Positions 37,393 to 47,578 of a stretch of DNA of 64,000 bases are shown here, piece after piece. Both the position numbers and the translations under genes were made by a program. Source of the stretch: Lacipirellulaceae bacterium (GTDB taxonomy: Bacteria > Planctomycetota > Planctomycetia > Pirellulales > Lacipirellulaceae); the NCBI GenBank assembly GCA_040218535.1, contig JAVJRG010000005.1:248001-312000 (forward strand). The letters are read 5' to 3'. Position 1 is the stretch's first letter. Each line of letters begins with the position of its first letter. Below the pieces are notes generated by a model. That model did not search any database and had not been told where the DNA came from. It saw only the letters and a program-made list of their open reading frames with translations.

Positions 37393-37404
37393 GGTGCTAG
37401 CACC
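37393..37404. repeat. Perfect 12-bp palindrome GGTGCTAGCACC
   Basis: A perfect dyad about 100 nt upstream of the FlgI-like ATG and between it and the next gene upstream. It could be an operator or a short intergenic element. Confidence 0.4.
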
Positions 37405-37458
37405 TGTGCTACATACCTCTCACGCTGGACTCTTGTCAGCGATGCGAGCGCTAAGCTG

Positions 37459-37920
37459 TTAAGAGTCAATAGCGGGGTCGCGAATCGATTTCATATCGGC
37501 TCCCATCAGGCCGACGGAAACGCCATATTTACGGAGGAGTCTCGTAGCTCGATTATTCAGCATGAGTAATGCGATAATTCCAACAAGTGGAATAAACATG
37601 AGAAATGCATAAAGACATCCAATACCTTGCCCGGGCATAATTAACGCAGCCAGTTTCCCGATCGCATAAATAGCGAAGACTGTTACAACAAGGTAGTAGA
37701 GAACGCTAATATTGCTACCTACTCCCACCGCTCTGCCATCTTCAAATGTGACGAGCCCCGTAACAATAAGAAGGAAGGCCAGCGGAGGCTGAAGGACTTT
37801 CAAGAGTACAGCAAGAATAACTCTCCGCTGGGCGACCGCAAGTTCCCGGAGTTCATCAACGGTGGGGAGTCTTGGTGCTTGTTGCGACGGTGTTGATCTC
37901 GATTCCGAGTCTTCTGACAT
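37459..37920 (-). CDS. Small membrane protein of unknown function
   Basis: 153 aa from ATG 37920, with AAGG about 11 nt upstream; the TTG-started frame from 37950 is less likely. A polar Ser/Pro-rich N-terminus (residues 1-35) is followed by hydrophobic segments near 38-58 (VILAVLLKVLQPPLAFLLIV), 70-95 and 100-125 (YAFLMFIPLVGIIALLML). The end is cytoplasmic and basic (NNRATRLLRKYG). I do not recognise the family. No obvious partner is next to it. Confidence 0.7.
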   Translation of the reverse strand: MSEDSESRSTPSQQAPRLPTVDELRELAVAQRRVILAVLLKVLQPPLAFLLIVTGLVTFEDGRAVGVGSNISVLYYLVVTVFAIYAIGKLAALIMPGQGIGCLYAFLMFIPLVGIIALLMLNNRATRLLRKYGVSVGLMGADMKSIRDPAIDS

Positions 37921-38001
37921 GAATGAAATACCTTTGCGACTAAAAAACAAATCACTTTCATGATCTTACACAGGAGTTGCTCGACACTATAGTACAGCGA
38001 C

Positions 38002-38244
38002 TCACGGTGGATCGTATCCACTTCCGCCCCACGGGTGGCATCGTAGGATACGTCGCATGCCGCGGTAGGTTCCCTTGAGGACCCCGTGCTTGCGGATCGA
38101 GAGAATCGCATACTCGCTGCACGTCGGCTGAAATCGGCAGCTTGGTCCAAGCCAAGGGCTGATGGTGTATTGGTAAACGCGAATCATGCCGACAGCAAGA
38201 ACGCGCGGCAGCGCTGTCAGCGGGTTGGAGGAGCGACCGTTCAA
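38002..38244 (-). CDS. yidD: Membrane protein insertion efficiency factor YidD
   Basis: 80 aa. [27 protein letters not shown] is the YidD signature with its conserved Cys pair, and [13 protein letters not shown] is the typical end. The protein aids YidC-dependent membrane insertion. Its ATG overlaps the TGA of rnpA by 4 bp (ATGA), the usual arrangement. The yidC gene normally found next in line is absent here. Confidence 0.95.
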   Translation of the reverse strand: MNGRSSNPLTALPRVLAVGMIRVYQYTISPWLGPSCRFQPTCSEYAILSIRKHGVLKGTYRGMRRILRCHPWGGSGYDPP

Positions 38245-38582
38245 GATTCCAACTTCCCGGCAAGTTTCGTCGCTAGACGTACCAGGGCTGCTCGCAGCTT
38301 AGCCGTCGCGTCTTCGCCGCTGGGTGCCGCTGCGTTTCCACGGGGCAGGACGATTAGATCTAGGGATTGGGGCAACTCATGTTGCATTAAGCGAAATGCC
38401 TCGCGTAACGCGCGCTTCCAGCGATTCCGCGCCACGGCGTTCCCTACTTTTTTCGAAACCACCAAACCCAAACGCGGGTGTCCGAGTTCATTCCTCGCCG
38501 CATAGACAATCAAATTTCCCTCAGCCGCTGAGCACTTCTGAGTGAACACATGGTCGAACTCAGCGCTCTTTCGGAGGTGCAT
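38241..38582 (-). CDS. rnpA: Ribonuclease P protein component
   Basis: 113 aa from ATG 38582 ([13 protein letters not shown]), the standard start; a longer frame from 38660 would read through a repeat. Motif [26 protein letters not shown] is the RNR signature. Binds the RNase P RNA to process tRNA 5' ends. Overlaps yidD by 4 bp. Unlike the common rpmH-rnpA order, the gene upstream is a DnaJ-type chaperone. Confidence 0.95.
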   Translation of the reverse strand: MHLRKSAEFDHVFTQKCSAAEGNLIVYAARNELGHPRLGLVVSKKVGNAVARNRWKRALREAFRLMQHELPQSLDLIVLPRGNAAAPSGEDATAKLRAALVRLATKLAGKLES

Positions 38583-38608
38583 GCGTTTGGGAGAGGAAAA
38601 GTCTGGCA

Positions 38609-38692
<84 letters not shown>

Positions 38693-38696
38693 TGCT

Positions 38697-39671
38697 TTAC
38701 CACTTTAAGTCATCACGAAGAGACTCATCGTACTTCCCCAGCAGGTCCAACAAAAAGTCGCGGTCTTCGTCGCTCAAGCCTTTCGGGACGATCACATGCA
38801 ACTCCGCGAATAAATCTCCCGGTTCGCCGCTGGCCGGTTTCACCCCTTGGCCTTTGGCACGCAGCTTCTGACCGCTGGAAGTTCCCGGTGGGACCGTGAG
38901 GGTGATCGTTCCGTGCGGTGTGGGGACGTCAATCTTGGCTCCACCGACGGCTTCCGCCAGCGTGATAGGCACACGCAGATCGAGCCGCTTGCCGTTGCGG
39001 CGGAAAACCGGATGGGCGGCGACGTTGATCTTGATGAGAATGTCACCCGCGGTGCCGCCGGCGCTGCCCGGATCTCCCTGACCACGGAGGCGAATTTTCT
39101 TTCCGTGCTCGATCCCCGCCGGGATTTTGACTTGGATCGTTTCACGGTTGCCGTCGGCCCGGCGGACGGAAATCTGAGCTTCCCCGCCAGTGACAGCCGT
39201 CGCAAACGGGACGGTCAACTCGTGTTCGATATCCGAACCGCGGACATTTGTGCGTCGTTGCTGTCCCGCACCTCCGCGACCGCCTCCGAACTGTTTGAAC
39301 AGGTCAGCGAAACCGCCGCCTCCACCGCCGAACGGATTACCTCCGCCCCCTCCGCCGAAGAGGTCCTCGAAGTTGACATTCACCTCGGGTCCGCCGTTGG
39401 GCCCACCGCCTCGAAACGGGTTGCCTCCACCACCAGGACCTCCGCCCATCTGTTCGTAGGCACTCCCGTAGCGGTCATACATCTCACGCTTCTTCTCATC
39501 CTTCAAAGTCTCAAACGCGGTTTGCACCTCCTGAAATCGCTTTTTGGCTGTCGCGTCATCGGGGTTCTTGTCAGGATGATACTTGCGCGCAAGGTCACGG
39601 TAGGCCTTCTGGATCTCCGAATCCGAGGCCGTGCGACTCACACCAAGCGTCTTGTAATAGTCTTCTGCCAT
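38697..39671 (-). CDS. DnaJ-type (CbpA-like) cochaperone
   Basis: 324 aa from ATG 39671 with AAGGA ahead. J domain: EDYYKTLGVSRTASDSEIQKAYR and the HPD motif in RKYHPDKNPDD (residues about 2-70). Gly/Phe-rich linker of GGGGNPF type to about 140. The C-terminal substrate-binding domains have GDPGSAGGTAGDILIKINV and LPITLAEAVGG-like strands. No zinc finger (CxxCxGxG), so it resembles CbpA/DjlA-type rather than full DnaJ. It stimulates DnaK ATPase. Precedes rnpA on the same strand. Confidence 0.93.
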   Translation of the reverse strand: MAEDYYKTLGVSRTASDSEIQKAYRDLARKYHPDKNPDDATAKKRFQEVQTAFETLKDEKKREMYDRYGSAYEQMGGGPGGGGNPFRGGGPNGGPEVNVNFEDLFGGGGGGNPFGGGGGGFADLFKQFGGGRGGAGQQRRTNVRGSDIEHELTVPFATAVTGGEAQISVRRADGNRETIQVKIPAGIEHGKKIRLRGQGDPGSAGGTAGDILIKINVAAHPVFRRNGKRLDLRVPITLAEAVGGAKIDVPTPHGTITLTVPPGTSSGQKLRAKGQGVKPASGEPGDLFAELHVIVPKGLSDEDRDFLLDLLGKYDESLRDDLKW

Positions 39672-39809
39672 ATTCCTTCTTACGTTAGCAATCGCGGCTG
39701 GTTTTCGCCGCGAATGCCTTATTTTAGCCGTTTTCCGCCGAAAAGGTAGGCTCCTCAAAGCGTGCTAAAATTGTAACAAGGTCTTAGTTTTGCAAAGGTG
39801 GGGACTTTT

Positions 39810-41396
<1,587 letters not shown>

Positions 41397-41399
41397 TCG

Positions 41400-41500
41400 T
41401 GTCATTCCGACGGGAGGCTCGCCGACCGAGGAATCCGGATTGGGAGCTTGAGAGAGTTTAGGCTAGATTTCTCGGTCGCTGTCGCTCGGTCGAAATGACA
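41400..41500. repeat. Compound inverted repeat with GGAGGCTCGCCGACCGAG core
   Basis: Starts 3 nt after the preceding stop codon. The left arm (41400-41436) and right arm (41465-41500) share TGTCATT.CGAC and CTCGGTCG words in inverted order. Its first 36 nt recur perfectly, in the opposite orientation, at 55666-55701. Confidence 0.85.
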
Positions 41501-41586
41501 TGCGGGCGAACGGATTTTCAACTCGCACACAACTTCCTATAATCGCCGTTCGACTCATCTGAATTGGCTATCGGAGGTTGTGAACG

Positions 41587-42516
41587 ATGGAACTGAAGTC
41601 GCCCGCACGCGAAGTGGAGTTGAGCGATGTCCCGGCGGAAGCCGTCGCAGAGCTTCCGCATCTGTGGAAGTCGCAACCTCTTGAGGAACCAATCGAGAGT
41701 TTGACACTGCTTGAGAAGTCACTCTTGTTCGCAGAACTTTCAGACATCGCCTACTACCAAAACGATGTCGTCGTGAAGCTCGCCGAACTAATCGGCATGC
41801 CGCGGGTTCGTTACTTTGAGTCAGACGGCGCGCAGGCTTATCTGTTTTCCAACGAATACGATGCGGTGATCGTCTTTCGCGGCACGGAAGCCGACGATTG
41901 GAACGACATCAAGGCCGACCTGAATGCCCTAAGTGCAGTCGCCGAAACAGTAGGTCGCGTGCATCGGGGCTTTAAGCAGGAGGTCGACGATCTTTGGCCA
42001 CAGCTCGAAGAAGAATTGGTCAACAACGCGAAAACCCTCTGGATGACGGGCCACTCCTTGGGTGGGGCGATGGCAACGATAAGCGCCGGGCGGTGCAAGC
42101 TCTCCCACATTGAGTCCGATCCAGCAGGGCTGTTCACCTATGGCTCCCCTCGCGTCGGTAACAAGCGGTATGTGAACTATTACAACCTCGATCATTATCG
42201 CTGGGTCAACAACAGCGACATCGTCACTCGCACGCCCCCAGCATGGATGGGCTATCGCCATACCGGACGGATGCTTTACTTCAACGCCCGTGGCAAGCTG
42301 AAACGAATCTCCGGCTGGGCACTCACGGCTGATCGCCTCCGGGGAACTTTCAGGGGGCTGCTGAAGTTCAAGTTCGACCCGCTCACCGATCATTTACAGA
42401 CGGCCTACATCGATCAGATTCACGCTTTGGTGGAAGAAGAAAAGCAGGGGGTCGATGTCTTCGCCAAGGCGGAGCCGTTGCTGAAGAGGGCCGTTCGACG
42501 CGTGAGCGGAAACTAA
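41587..42516 (+). CDS. Class 3 lipase-like alpha/beta hydrolase
   Basis: 309 aa. The nucleophile elbow WMTGHSLGGAMATI (Ser in GHSLGG near residue 157) and IVFRGTEADDWNDI near 97-110 match fungal-type class 3 lipases. DSP/TYGSPRVGNKRYVN around 180-195 gives the Asp/Gly region, and the His is probably in ITRTPPAWMGYRH. No signal peptide is evident, so it may be cytoplasmic or non-classically exported. Its stop lies 7 bp from the stop of the convergent ppk1 gene. Confidence 0.88.
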   Translation: MELKSPAREVELSDVPAEAVAELPHLWKSQPLEEPIESLTLLEKSLLFAELSDIAYYQNDVVVKLAELIGMPRVRYFESDGAQAYLFSNEYDAVIVFRGTEADDWNDIKADLNALSAVAETVGRVHRGFKQEVDDLWPQLEEELVNNAKTLWMTGHSLGGAMATISAGRCKLSHIESDPAGLFTYGSPRVGNKRYVNYYNLDHYRWVNNSDIVTRTPPAWMGYRHTGRMLYFNARGKLKRISGWALTADRLRGTFRGLLKFKFDPLTDHLQTAYIDQIHALVEEEKQGVDVFAKAEPLLKRAVRRVSGN

Positions 42517-42523
42517 AGAAAAA

Positions 42524-44725
42524 TTAGCGGGCCTTACTTGTTGATTTTTTCTTGGAAGGTTTCGAGCGACGTTTCTTCTTCTCCGTAGCCTTCCCATTGG
42601 CAAGCGGCGCTTCGCTTGCGTTGCCCTTTGAGGCGTCAAGCAGCAAGTCGCGTTGAGCACGGTACTCAGGTTGCTTACCCTCGGAGGTGGCACGCACATA
42701 AGATCCGTCGGACTGAAGGATGCGCGCTCGTGTGTTGTCGCGAAGATAGGAGGGAATGATTTCCTCGACCACCCGCTTCCTCAATTCGGGCGCTTCGATC
42801 GGGAACATCACTTCGACCCGACGCTCAAAATTGCGCGGCATCCAGTCGGCGCTTGCCATGTAGACTTCTGCTTTCGCACCCTCGCCAAAAACGAATACCC
42901 GACTATGTTCGAGGAATCGGTCAACGATGCTGCGGACGCGAATATTTTCGGATATTCCGCGGAGGCCGGGTCTCAGGCAACAGATGCCACGGATGACTAA
43001 GTCGATTGGCACTCCCGCTTCGCTCGCTCGGTAGAGGGCTTCGATCGTGTTGCGATCGACGAGAGAATTGAGCTTCGCAAAGATGCGTGCTGATTTGTTC
43101 TCTTTGGCACGGGCCGTTTGTTCGTCGATCAACTCCAGCGTGCGTTGATGGAGCTTCTGGGGAGCGACGACCAGCTTCTGCCACTGGTGTCCCTGGGAAT
43201 AACCGGTCAGGAAATTAAACAAAGCCGTGGCATCGTCGGCGATCTGTTTGTTGGAGGTGAAGAGAGCCGTATCTGTATAAAGCGCAGCGGTCGAAGGATT
43301 GTAGTTGCCGGTACTGAGATGAACGTAGCGACGGACTTTCTTGTTCTCCTGCCGTACCACCATGGACGCCTTGCAATGGGTCTTCAAGTCCATGAAGCCG
43401 TAAACGACGTGCACTCCGGCACGCTCCATGATACGCGACCAACTGATGTTGTTGGCTTCATCAAACCGCGCTTTCAGCTCGACCAGGGCCGTCACATGCT
43501 TGCCGTTTTCTGCCGCCTGAATCAACGCCCGCACAATCGGACTATCGCCGCTGGTGCGATAGAGCGTTTGCTTGATGGCCAACACGTGCGGATCCTCGGC
43601 AGCAACTTGCACGAATTGCACGACGGGGTCGAACGAATCAAACGGGTGGTGCAGCAGAATGTCGCGTTCGGCGATTTCGGCGAAAAGGTCTTTCGTCGGC
43701 TCAAGTCCCGAGGGAATACGTGCCTCGAAGGGGGGCTCTCTCAGTTCTTCTTTGCCGGGAACGCTTACCAACTCCCAAAGGCAAGTCATGTCGAGCGGAC
43801 CCTCGACGACATACACTTCCTGGTAGGGACGCCCATCGACCTCAACGCCTTGATGCAGAACTTCTTGCTCGGTGATCATAGAGCGGAGTTCGCTGGTTGC
43901 TCCTTTGGCGATCTCCAACCGCACGGCTTCGCTGTGTTGCCGTGCTCGCAAACGCGATTCAATGGCGCGGAGCATGTCGTCCCCCTCTTCATCAAGAAGG
44001 TCGACGTCCATGTCCCGCGTCACGCGGAAGGTTGTATGCTGCGAAATCTTATAGCCGCCAAAGAGCTCCGGCAGTTTTGAAGCCAAGACATCTTCAAGCA
44101 GCACAAAGGTCGTCTCGCCTGGATCGCCGACAGGAACAAAACGAGGCAGCACTTGGGGAAGTTGAACCACAGCGGCCATGTTTGCCGGCCCTAGTCCGCT
44201 CACGCGTTCTAACGTCGCCGCCAGGTAAACTCCCCGATTATGGAAACGGGGGCTGGGGTGGCTGGGATCGATCGCCATCGGAGTGAGGATCGGAAACGCG
44301 CGTTTCTGGAAGAAATCAGCAACGGCCTTTTTTTGAGGCTTGTTCAGCTCTTCTATCTGAAGAATTCGGATGCCCTCCTGCGCTAAGCCGGGCAGGACCA
44401 CTTCGTTCCAACAGTCGCACTGATCGTCGATGAGTTGCTGGGTGCGCTCTGAAATCTTTTGTAACTGTTCAATGGGAGAGTACCCATCAGCAGCCACATC
44501 CTGAGCCGCCACACCCCCGAAAGCCTGTTCTCGAAGCCCCGCCACCCTCACCATGAAGAACTCATCAAGGTTCGAGCTAAAGATCGCCAGGAATTTTAGG
44601 CGGTCGAGTAGTGGATTCGTCGTATCCTGTGCCTCCTCCAGGACACGCTTATTGAACTCCAGCCAACTCAACTCACGGTTGATGAAGTGCTCAGGCTGAA
44701 ACGTCTTTTGCGAAGTGGTGACCAT
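42524..44725 (-). CDS. ppk1: Polyphosphate kinase 1
   Basis: 733 aa from ATG 44725 (MVTTSQKTFQPEHFINREL), matching the usual start; a longer frame from 44890 would add 55 unlikely residues. FINRELSWLEFNKRVLEEA and SSNLDEFFMVRVAGL (N and head domains); HPFDSFDPVVQF; and the autophosphorylated His in RRYVHLSTGNYNPSTA. It reversibly makes inorganic polyphosphate from ATP at the inner membrane. A Ser/Lys-rich 40-residue tail is extra. Confidence 0.96.
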   Translation of the reverse strand: MVTTSQKTFQPEHFINRELSWLEFNKRVLEEAQDTTNPLLDRLKFLAIFSSNLDEFFMVRVAGLREQAFGGVAAQDVAADGYSPIEQLQKISERTQQLIDDQCDCWNEVVLPGLAQEGIRILQIEELNKPQKKAVADFFQKRAFPILTPMAIDPSHPSPRFHNRGVYLAATLERVSGLGPANMAAVVQLPQVLPRFVPVGDPGETTFVLLEDVLASKLPELFGGYKISQHTTFRVTRDMDVDLLDEEGDDMLRAIESRLRARQHSEAVRLEIAKGATSELRSMITEQEVLHQGVEVDGRPYQEVYVVEGPLDMTCLWELVSVPGKEELREPPFEARIPSGLEPTKDLFAEIAERDILLHHPFDSFDPVVQFVQVAAEDPHVLAIKQTLYRTSGDSPIVRALIQAAENGKHVTALVELKARFDEANNISWSRIMERAGVHVVYGFMDLKTHCKASMVVRQENKKVRRYVHLSTGNYNPSTAALYTDTALFTSNKQIADDATALFNFLTGYSQGHQWQKLVVAPQKLHQRTLELIDEQTARAKENKSARIFAKLNSLVDRNTIEALYRASEAGVPIDLVIRGICCLRPGLRGISENIRVRSIVDRFLEHSRVFVFGEGAKAEVYMASADWMPRNFERRVEVMFPIEAPELRKRVVEEIIPSYLRDNTRARILQSDGSYVRATSEGKQPEYRAQRDLLLDASKGNASEAPLANGKATEKKKRRSKPSKKKSTSKAR

Positions 44726-44926
44726 GAGTCGAAAATGCGAGCAATGCTTCGTCCGAGAGGGGCGAATTCCAAACGTAGCGGTTACGACGATTAAGCGGAG
44801 ATAGTGAACTACGAAAGTATATCTTACCAGAGATTCCAGCGCGAGAATCTGGCTGAGAATAGGAACCCAAAATCCCGAGTCGTGCTGCACAGCGCGAGAA
44901 ACGCGGTTCTACGGCTTCCGCAGCCA

Positions 44927-45238
44927 CTAGCCAAGGACGTCGAAGACGCGCACCTGGCTCCAATTTGCCGCCTGCTCGGCTAAGAACTGCTTGTGGCGGT
45001 CAGAGACCTGATAGGTGTCGTGAGCGGCTTCACTCTCGAAGACGGCAACCACGGCGACATCGAAGTCGCGATCGTTGACCGGGCGATCGTACTTTTCTGC
45101 CAGTGTCCCGATCGTGCAATGCGTGCAGCCTGGGTGGCCGGTGAGAAACTCATTGCAAGCCGCCAGAAACTGATCCCGACTTTCAGGAGAGCGGTCCTTT
45201 AGAGTGAAGTAGACAGAGTGTGTGAGTGGTTCGGACAT
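44927..45238 (-). CDS. Dabb (stress-responsive alpha/beta barrel) domain protein
   Basis: 103 aa. SVYFTLKDRSPESRDQFLAACNEFL and VAVVAVFESEAAHDTYQVSDRHKQFL are the two halves of the ferredoxin-like dimeric Dabb fold. HSVYF and DRHKQF are the usual conserved positions. Function in bacteria is unknown. Lies between the YwqK-like gene (46-bp gap) and ppk1. Confidence 0.88.
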   Translation of the reverse strand: MSEPLTHSVYFTLKDRSPESRDQFLAACNEFLTGHPGCTHCTIGTLAEKYDRPVNDRDFDVAVVAVFESEAAHDTYQVSDRHKQFLAEQAANWSQVRVFDVLG

Positions 45239-45283
45239 GACAGGCGGGGAGTGAAAGAAGGCAGAACTGAAACGCGAGACGGA

Positions 45284-46021
45284 TTACTGAAGGAGCTTCC
45301 CTTCATCGTAGTTGCGGACGGTCGGGTTTCCCTCTTCATCCCAGTAAGTCATCTTGCCGTGACGTTTGCCATTCTTGAAATTCACTTCAACGAGCTTTCG
45401 TCCTGATTCGTCCCATTCCGTAAGGGTCCCTTCCGGCTGGTTGTCAATGTAACTGCCGCGTTGTCGCTCTTGTCCGTTCTTGTAGTAGGCGACACGTTCG
45501 CCCGACAGCTTTCCCTCTTTCAGATTGAACTGGATCTTGATCTGCTTGCCGTCAGGAAAATACGTGATCCACTGGCCGTCTCGAACACCGTTCTTGTAGG
45601 TTTTTTTCGCCGTGAGCTTCCCCTTTTCGTTATAGACCTTCCAGGTTCCATCGGGCTTTCCCTTGTTGAAGGTCACTTTTTTGCACTGCTCACCGTTCTC
45701 GTGCCAGTAGGTCCACTCACCGTGGTGGATTCCCATTTTGAAGGTGCCCTGCGCGAACTTGTTGCCGTTGCGATAGTACTCCGTGTAGTCGCCATCGTTG
45801 ATGATCTCGTCGTTGGACATCCGCACATAGTCGCTTTCGGAATGGACGGTACCATCGGAGTATTTGGTGGCTTGGTCCTGATAGCGACGGACTTCCTTGG
45901 GAGGAGGCTCCGGCCGCCCCTCATCCAGGAGAATTCGCTCTTCCTGGGCGAAAGAAGGAAGCGCAATAAAGACCGTGCAGAGAGAAACGGCGAGGATTAC
46001 AAGCGAAATAGCGTTTTTCAT
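45284..46021 (-). CDS. Secreted YwqK/MORN-like repeat protein
   Basis: 245 aa from ATG 46021 with a signal peptide (AISLVILAVSLCTVFIALPSFA). The rest is a chain of 23-residue MORN-like units of GKxxGxWxxYxxxG form, such as HHGEWTYWHENGEQCKKVTF, PDGTWKVYNEKGK, RDGQWITYFPDGKQ and RHGKMTYWDEEGN, seven or eight in all. Some databases call this family a YwqK antitoxin, but a beta-hairpin repeat scaffold on the cell surface is the more natural reading for an exported copy. Confidence 0.85.
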   Translation of the reverse strand: MKNAISLVILAVSLCTVFIALPSFAQEERILLDEGRPEPPPKEVRRYQDQATKYSDGTVHSESDYVRMSNDEIINDGDYTEYYRNGNKFAQGTFKMGIHHGEWTYWHENGEQCKKVTFNKGKPDGTWKVYNEKGKLTAKKTYKNGVRDGQWITYFPDGKQIKIQFNLKEGKLSGERVAYYKNGQERQRGSYIDNQPEGTLTEWDESGRKLVEVNFKNGKRHGKMTYWDEEGNPTVRNYDEGKLLQ

Positions 46022-46246
46022 GGCGAGAAACGATAAAAAGGACCAAGAGATTGTTGAGTTACTATTGAGTATCGCCGGAATCGCAACGAAGGCAAGTCCG
46101 CAGGGAGTCTTCCATAGACGCGCAACCGTAGGATGGCCACTCTTGGCCGTCATGGGGATTGTCGCTAGGCGATAGATTTTCAATAAACTGGCAGGAGTGC
46201 CCGTCCTACGAGTTGGTTGGATCGTCGCTGCTAAACCGACGGCACG

Positions 46247-47536
46247 CTAACTCTGCCACCCCTCAAGAAAATGGGCATCTTTACAGGCTACGAGAATGCC
46301 GTCGCGGATTGAACAGAACTCGCCCGCCTCGCCCTCGTCGACATTATGCCGATTGACGAGCTGTGCCCCCGGACCGATGCGACAGTTCTTATCGATAATC
46401 GCCCCATCGATCACAGCGCCGTCGCCGATGCCGATCGGCGGCAGATTGTCAGCCTTACCTGCCGCCAAACGCACGGGAGATTCGTAATAGTCGGCCCCCA
46501 TGAGCACCGAATTCTTGATCACCACATCGCGGCCAATCCGGCATCGCAGCCCGATGACACTGTTCTCAATCTTCGCCCCCGGTTCAATCACGCAACCGTC
46601 CGCCACCAAGCTATTGTCGATGGAGGCTCCGTCGATGCGGGTAGGGGGCAGATATCGCGCCCGAGTGTAAACGGGGGCCGTCGCGCTATTCAAATCGAAA
46701 GGCGGATTCTTCTGGCAGAGCTGCAAGTTGGTGTCGTAGAAAGAGCGAATCGTTCCGATGTCTTCCCAGTAACCATCGAAGGGGTGCAGCTGAACTCTCC
46801 GTTTACCAATCGAAGAAGGGAACACTTCCTTGCCAAAGTCCTTGTGATTAGTCTCTTCGAGCGCTTCGATGAGCGTATCTCGCTTAAAGAGATAAATTCC
46901 CATACTGGCGAGGCAATCGCGGCCGTGGCTTTCGATGCCTTGCTTTTCGATCCAACCCGCGTCCATCCGCACCTGATCGATCTCTTCGGTGGTCTTGGGT
47001 TTTTCCACGAATCCAGTGACTTCGCCCGTGCCATCGACTTTCATCACGCCCAAACCTTGGGCCTCGTGATCGTAGACCGGCTTGGCGGCAATCGTGACAT
47101 CAGCGCCTGAATCTCGATGTGTTTGCACCATCTTCCTGAAATCCATCCGGTAGAGTTGGTCGCCGGAGAGAATCAAGACTTCGTCGATCCCTGGCTGCGT
47201 GAGGTAACGCATGTTCTTTCGGACAGCGTCGGCCGTGCCCTGGAACCAATCGGTCCCTTCGGTCATGGTCTGCTGAGCCGCCAAAGCGCGTACGTAGCCA
47301 CCGCTGAAGTGATCGAACGAGTACGTGCTGCTGATATGACGATGCAAGCTGACGGAGAGGAACTGCGTGAGCACATAGATGCGATTCAGGTCGCTGTTGA
47401 TGCAGTTCGAGAGCGGGATGTCGATCAGGCGATACTTCCCTGCGAGCGGAACGGCTGGTTTCGAGCGAAACTCAGTGAGCGGTCGGAGTCGTGATCCCTG
47501 CCCACCCCCTAAAACCACAGCGACCACGTTACGCAT
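46247..47536 (-). CDS. glgC: Glucose-1-phosphate adenylyltransferase
   Basis: 429 aa. N-terminal nucleotidyltransferase VVAVVLGGGQGSRLRPLTEFRSKPAVPLAG and the allosteric/substrate segments TDWFQGTADAVRKNM and LSGDQLYRMDF; the C-terminal half is a left-handed beta-helix with hexapeptide repeats (IGDGAVIDGAIIDKNCRIG). It makes ADP-glucose for glycogen. The short 42-bp gap to leuS does not imply shared function. Confidence 0.97.
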   Translation of the reverse strand: MRNVVAVVLGGGQGSRLRPLTEFRSKPAVPLAGKYRLIDIPLSNCINSDLNRIYVLTQFLSVSLHRHISSTYSFDHFSGGYVRALAAQQTMTEGTDWFQGTADAVRKNMRYLTQPGIDEVLILSGDQLYRMDFRKMVQTHRDSGADVTIAAKPVYDHEAQGLGVMKVDGTGEVTGFVEKPKTTEEIDQVRMDAGWIEKQGIESHGRDCLASMGIYLFKRDTLIEALEETNHKDFGKEVFPSSIGKRRVQLHPFDGYWEDIGTIRSFYDTNLQLCQKNPPFDLNSATAPVYTRARYLPPTRIDGASIDNSLVADGCVIEPGAKIENSVIGLRCRIGRDVVIKNSVLMGADYYESPVRLAAGKADNLPPIGIGDGAVIDGAIIDKNCRIGPGAQLVNRHNVDEGEAGEFCSIRDGILVACKDAHFLEGWQS

Positions 47537-47578
47537 ACGTTCGTTCCTTTCGATTTTCTGAGAGAAGAGTGGGGACCG

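Noticed and set aside
38847-39749. 300-aa open frame on the plus strand
   Set aside because: Antisense to the DnaJ-type gene, which carries the HPD motif.
43118-44080. 320-aa open frame on the plus strand
   Set aside because: Antisense to ppk1, with no recognisable motif.
45284-46021. YwqK antitoxin and hence a toxin-antitoxin locus
   Set aside because: The protein is exported and no toxin-like gene is adjacent, so the family name is probably misleading here.
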